34,651 nucleotides of DNA from JBNJGT01 sp046496745 (lineage in GTDB: Archaea > Nanobdellota > Nanobdellia > Woesearchaeales > JACJVW01): the NCBI GenBank assembly GCA_046496745.1, contig JAWOGQ010000032.1, forward strand, positions 1 to 34,651. Direction: 5' to 3'. Shown here piece by piece: positions 20,861-32,800 of this stretch. The notes beneath the pieces were generated by a model. That model was not told the DNA's origin and did no database searches. It was given only the letters and a program-made list of their open reading frames with translations. The translations under genes and the position numbers were made by a program. Every line of letters starts with the position of its first letter. The stretch's first letter is position 1.

Positions 20861-23800
20861 CATAGTAAAAAGAGGGATGGTGTATATCTTGTTCTTGCTA
20901 GTTGTTGCTCTAGTGCATGGGCAGGAGGTCTCTGTTGATCTTGATACTGGCTCTGGCTATGCGAAAGGTGATAGCGGGGATATCCTTGCATCAACCTCTA
21001 TCAATGGAATAAAGGTCTTGTCAATCCCGATGGAGCTTGAGGTCACATCTCCTGATGGGTTTGTTGAAAGATTCAACTTCAGCAACAAGTTTGATGGCAA
21101 TCAAAAACTGACTTATGAGTTTGAGCACTCCGGAGAGTATGTGATGGAGGCCATCGCAGAGGTCAGTGGTGTTGAGTATTCTGAGAAGAAGACAGTAGAG
21201 GTTGCAAAGCCTGCAATCGATTTCAATCTTTCAGTCGATACAGTCCTTTCAGGTGTCAAGGGAAATATAACACTGAACGGAGGAAAGGTTGATATCCTGC
21301 TTTTTGATCCATCTTCAAAACAGGTGACCCCTCTTTGTAATTTTGAATGCACTAATTGTTCTTTCTCTTGTGATACTGATTTCTCCAAACAGGCTTATAC
21401 ACTTATCGCAAAGGCGACAGTCAATGGGATCCAGTATATGAGGACTCAGCCTTTATACCTTTCAGACAAGGAGTACATGGGGGAATGTGCAGATGATCTT
21501 TCTGGAAAGGTCGGTTCCCAGGTGAGGTTTCCTTTCTCAGGTGACTCTTTTGAGATAATAGGCCCTAATCAATTCTATGAGAGGAGCGGGATGCCTTTCT
21601 TTACCCCGCCTCACGAGGGGTTGTATGATATCTTTGCAATAGGTGATGATATATGTCTTGCAAGGGTTAATGTTTCAAGGCAGGATGATACGCTTTATGT
21701 TGATGAGTTCCCTTTTGACCTGGTCTACCATCCGGAATACGGGACAGCTTTCATCCGCGCAAAAATAAATCTGACCAACCATTCAAAGGTCCAGTTCAGC
21801 GGACTGGAAGATCATATAGTAAGCGTTTTCGATCTTGATGCTGGAAAAGAGCTCGATCCATCAGCTATCGAACCTGAAGGAGAAGAGCTTTTGCTTGGTG
21901 TAGATCTGAAGCGTTATGGCGGAAAGACCTTGCTTGCAGAACCTTTTGATTATGAAAGGGATGAGAGGGATCATGGCGCTTTGATCTCTATCGCTTCCAA
22001 ATATTCTGACTTTTATATCCCTCTGGATGATCATGTCTATGATGTTTACTCTGAGACGTATGAGGATCCTGTGTTGTATGATGATTTTTTCATCGGCAAA
22101 CCTGATGATTATGTTGTTTCGGTTCTTGAGCCTCTGGAAGAGACCATGTCTTTTGGCAATGAGACCTATAATGTGAGCCTGGACTGCGATTCTTTTGTTG
22201 TAGAGTCTTCTGATCCTGGTGAGTTCTATGTGAACGGGAAAGCTAAAGGAATAGTCAATGATACCCTTCAGGTTGAAGGGTGCGGTGACATGGTGCTTCG
22301 TTACGAGGGTGAGGCTTTTGATATTATGATTGATCGTAATATCACGGTTCAAGCTGACCTTCCTGATTACACGATAGTTGGAAACCAATCATTCTCATTT
22401 GAGGTTAGCCCTGAAGCTGACAGTTATAGTTATCGGATTCTAGATCTTTCAGGCAATGAGCATGATCTTGGAGAGAGCAATGTGTCAAGCAAGAATCTTG
22501 ACTTGCCTGCTGGAAGTTGGTATCTGCAGACAATGCTGCATTATGGTGAGAAGAACCGTTCATTTATCGAGAGCATCGATGTCTATGAAGGTGATAGTTT
22601 CTTCTTTGGCCCAGGGAAGAATGTCTCTATTACATCTGGAGAGACTGCTCTTCTGAAACACAGTCTTGTCAATGAGCTTTCTGCAGCAAGGAGTTTCAGG
22701 ATAAAGGTTCCTGAGGAGGTTACAGCTTTTATTGATGACGGGGATGACATGCGGGAACTTGAGTATGATGGAAGCTACCTGACCGGAGAGCTTGAGCCTT
22801 ATGAGAAACGCATAATCTTTTTTGAGATAACTCCTGTGAATGACACCTCTTTTAATATAGAAGTTTCATCGGAAGAACAGAGTGTGGAGAGGACCGACAG
22901 GGTTTTCATAGAATCATATCGTGATCTTTTTGCTGATCTTGATCTCTACCAACTCACCTTCGAGAACGGGACGATAGTAAGCAGGATAAGGAACAATAAT
23001 GACCGGGCAGAGAGTTTTGACCTGGAATTGAACATATTCGGTTCTTCTAATATAACACTAAAAGCGAATGCCACAGTACCTGCTGATTCAGAGATCACAA
23101 TCGAAAAGGATATCTTCATGAAACGTGGTCTTGTGAAGGCAGGGCTAATGGATGGAAAAGTGCCTTTCCATGACACTGACCTTTCAAATAATAATCGTTC
23201 ACTGGTATTTGGGAAGCCAGACATACCTTCAGCAGATTTTGTATACCGCATACCTGTATCTGAAAGGGAAGGGAGAGAACAGTATGATTACATGGTAAGG
23301 GTCAATCTTGATCCTTCAGGTATCGATCTTTCAAGCATAGGTTTTGTTTATCTTGACCATGAAGAGAGCTTCCTTTCAAAAAGCCCATCTTTTAGGGTTC
23401 TTGATACAAGGCCTTTCTCCCTGATATTCCCAATATCAAGGCTTCCTGCCAACAGGGAGAATACTGTATATCTTTACTACAATCACAGCGATACCCAGGA
23501 TACTGAATCTTTCATGAAGGAACATAACAGCAAGGTTGAATGGGATTCAGAATCATTCATCGACAATACTGATACCAATACGATCGGAAGGTGGGTCCCT
23601 GATTACGGTGTTTCAGGCTATCATGGGATGGATTACCTGCATGACCTTGACATGGGGAAGGGTGAGAAGTTTGTAGTCTATCCATTTGATTACAAGGAAG
23701 CAGGTTATGAGTTATATTATCATAGTCCTGTGGATTCGAGCTTTTCAAGGTCAACTAAATGCACTGTGAATCACAAGCATGGTACGGATACATTCAGTAT

Positions 23801-26800
23801 AGACCAGACAAGGGATGATGTGAGTTACCTCGGGATGTATGATCTTGATGAGGATAGCAGCCTTGTCATCCATAATACCCAGACAAAAGGGGTTGTTGTT
23901 GCTGATGCTTTCAGGCTGATAAGGATCGATCATCTTGCGCAGCCGGAACTTGAAACCTGGGATGGTCCCAGCAACATGACACTTTACAGGACACTTTCTA
24001 ACACTTCCTTTGCCAGGGTGAATGTAAGGGAATACATGGAAGGCAATCTTTCTTTTGAAGCAAAGGGGCTTTTGTATGAGTTTGATGATCCTTATCTTAA
24101 CCTGACGCTAGAGGACTATTTCGGGAAGATTATTGTTGAGGGGCATAATACTTCCCTTACAATCTATGTCAGCAAGAATCGTGAGACCAAAAGCAAGGTG
24201 GTCTCTGACATTGAGATCGGAAAGCCGGTCAAATGGCGTGTTCCTTTGGATGGTTCTGCTGCCATCCCAAATGATGTCGAAAACATTAGTTCTGATGATG
24301 TCGTAATCTCTGTTGATGGGAAAGATATCAGTGTTTCAGAGTTCAGGGACCTGAAGAAAGCAAAGCGACTGAAAGGTAAGCTTAAGGATATGAAAGGTCT
24401 TGGAAAATCCTTTGCAAGGTCAAAGGTTAAGTCAGAGATAGAGGAACTTGAGAGAAACTTGCCAAATGTCAACATCACCAAAAATCTGACTGTGAGATCT
24501 GACTCTCTTGAGTTTGTCGAGTATACAACCTCTGCTCCTAAGCTGAAGAAGCTTGAGGATAAAGAAGCATTGAGCAGGGTCAAAGTATATTCTAATGTTT
24601 CAATGCATTATCATAATATCACATCATATACAGACATTCCCGCCACTGCTGTGAAACCCAGGCTTTATCACGTGATAGAAGGTAAACGCCATGACATCAC
24701 CAATGATGACCGTTATAATGTGACCTTCTATGACACGGATGGCGATGATCTGTATGATCATGTGCGCTGGATCGTTCCCCAGCTTTCGGAACAATATTTC
24801 GAAGTAGGTGTCGCAACCATCAACACTAATAAATCATTATATCATCCAGGTGAGACTGCCAGGATAATGGCAGCGGTTCTTGACAATGAGGGTTATCTTG
24901 TCTCTGACGCAGATGTTCATATCAGGGTCACTGACCCGTATAATTCAACTGTCACCTTCTCAGATGTTACAGAGGTGTCTCAAGGAATATATGCAGTCAA
25001 TTATGATACCACGTATCCTGGTGACCATGAGATATCTGTCCATGCGAATGCTTCAGGTGTCAATAATTCCATGTATTCGATGTTCAAGGTAAAAGAAGAT
25101 TATGAGTTTGATATAATAAGGGATGTACCAATGGCAACAGACCCATGGAAAGGCTCATTCAGATCAGAGATAACAATCTATTCAACATCAAATGAAACAT
25201 TCAGCTTTATCGAGCGTTTGCCTGAAAACCTTTCACTGACTGAAGCTAAAGGGGCAGACATATCACAGAACGGAACATACCTTGAATGGTCAAATCTTAC
25301 AAATGGTTCAGTCGTAGAATATTATGCCCGGCCTCCGCTTGTTGCGCCTGATGTCTATGAGCTTGGTCCGGCACAGGTGAGATATGGGAATGTTACATTT
25401 GAAGAGGCACGTCCATGGTATCTTGCAATTGACCCGCTTGAACCTCAGGTCAAGTATTGCACCAGCATAACCACCACAGGTACAGCAACAAATGACAATA
25501 CAGGAACCTGTGCCCAGGTCAATGCAAGTGATGATGTCAACCCTGCAGGAGGGGATAACGCGCTTGAAGCAGACAGTGATGGGGGTAATGCAGTAGCTGT
25601 TGTCACTTTTGACAGCAATAGCAATCCTTACTATCCGGTTGTTGATGCTAAGCTTACCATGGAATGGGCTGTAGAAGATACAGGAGGTAATACCTGTGCT
25701 ATTGATATCAACAATGGTTCAGGATGGCATAACATACATAATGACTGTACTGGCCATGGTGGAACCGCGACATCTGACATTGTTGCAAGCTATGATGTAT
25801 CAGCCCACATTCCAAACGGGGAGGTTGCTAATGGGTTTCAGGTAAGGCTGACCTATGCTGCAAGTGCTGATGGCGCTGGATGGGATCCTGACACCACTGA
25901 TGAATTGTATTTTGATCATGTGATGCTTGACCTTAACCTGACCAGTCCTCCTGGATACAGTATCTGGGGCCTTAATGTCTCAAATGGTGATGATGTTGTC
26001 AGGGGAGAGAATATCCTTGCTTATGCTTACTGGAACTATACTGACGGTATCTCTGATGCATTGCTTGAGCATGACGGGTCGGGTTCATATACCAATTATA
26101 CCATACCTTCACCATATACCGCTGACTGGACTAATTATACGATGGATACTTCAAACACAACACGTTTTGCTGGTGTTGGCAGAGTAACCGTCAGTTCCAT
26201 ACATGCGCGTGATGTTGATGGATACAAGGCAACAAGCCCTTCAAAATATTTCTATCTCTATGGTTATTCAAATATCTCAGAATCAACCCTGAGCTCTGCG
26301 GTAGTCAATGAGAGTGAATCCGCAACCTTCTCATGCAGGGTCCTGGACAATGATCTTGGAACTCCTATCCTGGATTATACAGTATATTTCTATAAGGAAG
26401 GGGTGTACATGACAAGTGTGAAGACAGACTCAACAGGATGGGCTGATTATACTGATAGCTACGATACACCAGGAACATCTGGCCTTTCATGTTCTATCTC
26501 AGATTCGGGATATTACATCGCAAATGCCAATGAGTCAAGTACATCCATAACTGTGCATGATCATTCAGTGCCAAGCATAGACCTTCTAAGTCCGGATGAC
26601 AATGTACAGGATATTGATGGGAATATCACATTCGTATTCAATGTTAGCGATGAATGGTCAGGGATCGATAATTGTTCACTTGTGATAAATGGAAGCGTCA
26701 ATCATACCGGTCCAGCATCAGAGGTCGGCAATAATAGCATCGACACAATGCTTCCCTTTGGTGTATGGGAATGGAACATAAATTGTACAGACGATTCTGT

Positions 26801-29800
26801 CAATAATAATGAGGGCAGCTCGGAGAAACGTATAATCAACGTCGCACCTGATACAACCCCTCCTTCGATAGACCACCAGGAACCGCCTGATGGTGTTGAT
26901 ACCGGACGAAATGTTACCCTGATATTCAATGCAACAGATGAATTAAGCAATGTAAGTTCCTGTACCCTTATCTTTGATGGTATAGAAAACCAGACGGAAA
27001 GCTCCATTGTTGATGGTGAATGGATATCGATGAATCTTACAAACCTTGATTCAGGAATCCATACCTGGAGGGTAAACTGTTCAGATGATTCTCCTGCAGA
27101 GAACTGGGACAGGAGTTCCACCTGGACATTCAATGTTGGAGAGGACAAGAGCCCTCCTGATATAACCCTTTACTCCCCTGAGAATGATTCAATCGATACA
27201 GATGGGAATGTGTCTTTCATATACAATGCATCAGATTTCATGTCAGACGTTGCCAGTTGTTCCCTCTATATCAATGGAAGCCTTAACCAGACCAGTACAT
27301 CAATCAATGATTCGACACAGTCTTTCTTCATACCTGATATGGCTGAAGGGGACTGGTACTATTTCATCAATTGCACTGATAACTCTGCCAACAGCAACAC
27401 AGGAAAGAGTGAAGTCAGGTACTTTACAGTTGACTATGATTTCCTTGAACCTGATGTGACACTTATTGATCCTTTGAACTACTTCTCCACTGTAACAGGA
27501 GATATAACTTTCACATACAATGTCACTGATGAGAGCTCTATAGATAGTTGTTCACTCATAATAGATGGAATGATTAACAAGACTGATGATACTATCAGCA
27601 AGAATTCGGAGCAGACATTCTCGCTTACTGGTCTTTCTGATGGAAACTACACCTGGGCAGTCAACTGTACTGATGCAAGCGATGGAATGTATACAGGCGG
27701 GTCAGAAACAAGGAATTTCTCAGTGGGTCCTGATGAAGAAGGGCCGGTCATAACTCTTTTCGCCCCAATCAATGATTCGGTTGATACTGATGGATCTGTC
27801 TCTTTCACTTACAAGGTTGTTGATGCGACATCAGGAATAGACAGCTGTAAGCTTTATGTGGATGGGACAATTGAGGATACTGATACCTCTGTACTGGAGG
27901 ATGAGGAACAATCGCTGAGCGCAACACTTGGTGATGGGATGTATGACTGGAATATCAATTGCACTGATGATTCACCACAGAAGAATATGGGTAGTAGTGA
28001 AGTAAGGATTCTTAATGTCTCCATAACATATGAGACAGATTATTCTATCACCATGGATGACCATTATGTCTCGCAGGGTGAATACATGCAGGCGGATGTG
28101 TATCTTGAGGATGGCCTTGGTTCATCAATAACCGGAGCTGATGCGTATGGCTATATCATCCGTAATCCTGGTGTGGATAACCAGACTTTACCTTGGACAA
28201 ACAGTTCATTCCCATTAAGAAAAGAGATACCATTAACTAATACTGGGGGAGAAGGGATACAAAATGCTCCTGTTAGCCTTACTCTTGATACTGCATCAAT
28301 AATTGCGGCAGGTGACATGGATGCTGCCTGTAATGACCTGCGGTTTGGTGATCAGGGCAATTATGAACTTGATTATTATTTCTGGGATGCTGATACAGGT
28401 TGTGATGACCCGGCTTCACCTGTCCTTGTCAAGGTGAAAAGGGTCTGGCCTTCTGCAACAAACAGGATAGGTATGTATTATGGCAATGCAGCTGCAAGCA
28501 GCTCTGAAAACAGGGATGCATTTCCTGTGGTGGATAATTTCGATGATGGTGACACTTTTGCAAGCAATTACTGGGGAACAGTCTATTCCAATGCTGATGA
28601 TGAATGGGAAATATCTGGAGCCTCTGCATATGATGGTGGTAATGCTGCAAGATCACAGATATACGATGAAGCAGGTTCTTCTCGCGATTCATCCTTTGGA
28701 AAGGAGATCGAAGTCACAGCAAATTCAACCCTCCATTGGCACTGGCGTGTCAGCAGTGGTAACGCGCAATTGACATTCTATCTTGATGGTACTGCAGTTG
28801 ATACGACAACAAGCACCACTTATGTTGCGGGAAGCCAGGCAATAACTCCTGGAACCCATACTATAAGATGGGAATTCAACCATCCAGGTGATGGTGCTGG
28901 CTGGGCTCCTACAACTTACAGTGGTTTTGCTGACCAGATATACCTTGTATCAGACAATATAGTCCAGGGTACTACTACATCAGAATCAGAATTCGTGGAG
29001 ACCCTCGTAAAGCAAACTACTGATTCAAATGGCAGGGCAACTCTTGCATGGGATACAAGGGGTTTTGCTGCAGGAGATTATTCAATAACAGGCTATGGCT
29101 CAAAGGGTTCTTACTGGGAAGATAATGGATTTTTCAATTTCAGGCTCGGACCTGATATCGAAAGCCCATGGTATACAGAATGGGGGCTTAACATAAGTGA
29201 TGGGGACATTGTTGTCAGGAATGAGAAGGTGAAGGCTTATTCATACTGGCATGATCTTGTCAACCTGAGCTCTGGACTGATCCAGCATACTGGAGAGGGA
29301 ACTGAAAATAATTACAGCATTGCAATCGATAAGGACAGGTCAGCATGGGCCAATTATACTCTTGATACAGCAAGTCCGCAGTTCACCACATTAGGAAGAG
29401 TCAATGTGACAACAATACATGTGAATGATTCTTCTGATAACTGGAACAAGACCAGCCCTGTGAAATATTTCAGGCTTTTTTCGACGTCTGAGTTGAATGA
29501 TTCAGCACTTAATATGACTGCGGTCTCTGAAGGGAATTATTTTAATGCAAGCTGTCATGTACGTGATGAGTTTGACAATACATCAATACAAGGATATAAT
29601 GTTAGTTTCTATCTTGATGGGAACTACAAAGGAGAGGCAGTGACAGATGCAACAGGGTGGGCAGAACTATCAATCCAGGCTACCTCTGTAGGGGATAACA
29701 CACCTGTATTATGCAAGATCATCGACCAGCCTGGGATAAACTATTATAGCGGTGAACCTTATAATCTGACAACTTATATTGATGTGACGGATATGGTTCC

Positions 29801-32800
29801 ACCGAATGTCACAGCATATAACCCTGGGAATGATTCACTCAAGACTGTCCCTAATATTGCAATGGGCTTTCATGTCTATGATGCAGGTGAGCTTGATTCA
29901 TGTGAACTTTATGGTAACTGGAGCGGATGGCATCTGAACCAGACGATGAGCAACCCTGAAAACGGAGGTTTTCCTAACATAAATTATTTTTCAGCAATAA
30001 CACTTCTCTCCGGGAATTATTCCTGGTATGTAACATGTAATGACACTAATGGAAACAGGGGAACAAGCAAGAATTTCACTTTTGATGTTTATCTTGTTGC
30101 GCCAACCATAACATTATTGCATCCTCCGGCAGATCATATAGGAGAACCGGGAGATTATGATTTTAATTATACAGTGTCACAACCTGATGATGAGGTAGGG
30201 ATAGATAACTGTTCTCTTTATATCGATGGTGTACTTAACCAGACAGATTACATGATACCTAAAGATATAGAGCAGAGTTTTAGTGTAAATGATCTTGATT
30301 ATGGGGAATATGAATGGAGGGTAGAATGTTCTGCAAACAATACCCTTGATGGTGCGAAACAACGAAACCTTTACCTCTATGACCTTAATATCACAGGACC
30401 TCTGAATGATACCAAGGTTGACAGGGATAATATCTCTGGATATCCGGATTCAATAAAACTTGTTGCAGAAGAGCTTTCAGGTTCAAATGATACAGAAGTG
30501 ATATTCAAGGCAAACATGACAGACCCTGCACTGGGAGAGGTAGTGCTTGGTTCAAACTTCACAAGCAGTGGTGTTGCGGAGTTAAATCTCAACCCGAACA
30601 GTTCTATCCTTGCAGGGAATTATACCTGGTGGGCTGAATTCGCGGACGGAAAGAGAAGCCTGGACCAGCGAAGGTTCTCAGTATATGGTGGGGTCAATCT
30701 GAGATTTGAGAATCCTGTCCTTGATCCTGATCCAGTATATGAATATAATGATAATGTTACCATAAATGTCTCAGCTGATTCGATTGGAGACGAGACTGAA
30801 AACCAGCTTATCAACTCGTATGGCCTGGCGATAGATGCAAACCTATCCAATGATGAGAATCATTACTCTGCCCTGGGCTATGCAGGTTCAGTCTTTACAG
30901 GAAGTGTCAATACTACTATACTGAAAAAGCATGGAGAGTGGAATGTATCGATGTTGCCTTCCCTTCCAAGCAGGTATCTTGTTGTTAATTCAACCGAAAG
31001 CAGGACATTCTTCCTGAATGTTACTGGTTATGGTATTCCTGCCATATCCCTGAATTATCCCCCTGACAATACAAATGTCACTACAACCAGCATAGATTTC
31101 AACTGGACTGCAAATGATTCTGTTGAAGATATCGTATCTTGTAACCTGACAATAAACGGAACCGTGAATGCTTCTAATATAACATCGAACAGCAGCATAC
31201 CAAAGGTATACAAGGTTTCAGGGTTCTCACCCGGCACATATGACTGGAATGTTACCTGTTGGGATATTGCGGGCAATGTGAACACATCTGCGACATACAA
31301 TTTTACAGTCCCTGACTCTTCTTCAGACCTGGTTCTTACTCACCAGGATGTTGCAAGGGTATACAGGGTGATCAATTTTACTGCAAATTATACCAATGCA
31401 GATGCTGAAGGGATTGACGGGAACTGCTCAATCAATTTCTCTGATGGTATCACTGCAAATCTCACTTTCAACACTACAGGAAACGATGCTTACAGTTATT
31501 CCAGGATTTTTAATTCAACAGGAACATATATCTGGAATGTGGATTGCAATCATTCATTCTATGCTGCACAGTCAGAGACTGATTCCATATTTATCAATAG
31601 AAGCTTTAGCGATGTGGTTGCTCCTGTAAACGGTACCAAAGTGGATCGTGATGGAAGCCATGCGGATAGTGATACTATAACCATAATCTCACATATACCC
31701 GGAGATCCTCAAGGGGTGAACATGACATTCTTCCTGAAGCAGAATCAGCCCTTCTCAAAAGAGCCTGTCATGATAGGTCATAATGTAACTGATATGAACG
31801 GGAATGCCACCCTTACTTATGATCCGCCTAGCTCTTTGTATGCAGGTAATTATACGATATTCTCCAATTCAACATACACTGACAACAGGTCTGTAAGGGA
31901 CAGTTTTGTCATAGGGTCCCTTGACCTTGAGATCTTATCATATCCTGAGGCATCTTATGAGCATAACAGTACGGTGCCAATCCATGTCAATATCACCTCT
32001 GGACATGAGAACTATTCAGAGCTCTATTATAACTACTCGATGGATGAGGATCTTTTGGCTTTCATGGAGGCAACAACAATAAAGAATGATTCATTTGACA
32101 TATTTCTTATGAATGAATGGAATTCATCCATATTCATCAATGTCAGTGATGAGAAGGGAACATGGAACCTGACTGTTAACCATAGCTCCTCGTATTTCTA
32201 TCCGGTTTCAGACAGCAGGACAGTCAATATAACTGCATATCTTACCAATATCAGTATATGGGACCAGTATGATGCGAAGGGAGGCTTTGTCGATCCTTAT
32301 GTATATGAGAACCTTGCTTTTTATGCCAACTATACTGATTCAAGCGGAGTATTCCTGAGTTCTGCGAACTGCAATTTCTCTTTTGATGACGGGACTTCGT
32401 TTATGGGAAGCGAGGGAGCGGTCTATGAGTACCTTACAAAGCAGTTCACTGAACCGGGCAGCCATTCATGGAATGTCACCTGTAACCTTACAGAGTATGA
32501 AGCTGCAACAAGCTCTACAAGCATCAGGGTGTATCCTAAGACAAATGTATCGCTTGCTTATAATGTCACATCTGTGGCAGATAACAGGTATGATATATCG
32601 ATCCTTATAACTAACCAGGCATACCCTGAGACCATCAATGCATATGATTATGTTCCGCCTGGATTCGAGGATCATAGTTATAGTTATGGGCCTAATGAGA
32701 CGTATCCTGTCAATGGAGGGAATGCGACGAAGTTCAATATCTCGGTTGTTGCATCTGAACACATAGATTACAGTGTCAACGGGTCAGGAGATTACAGTCC

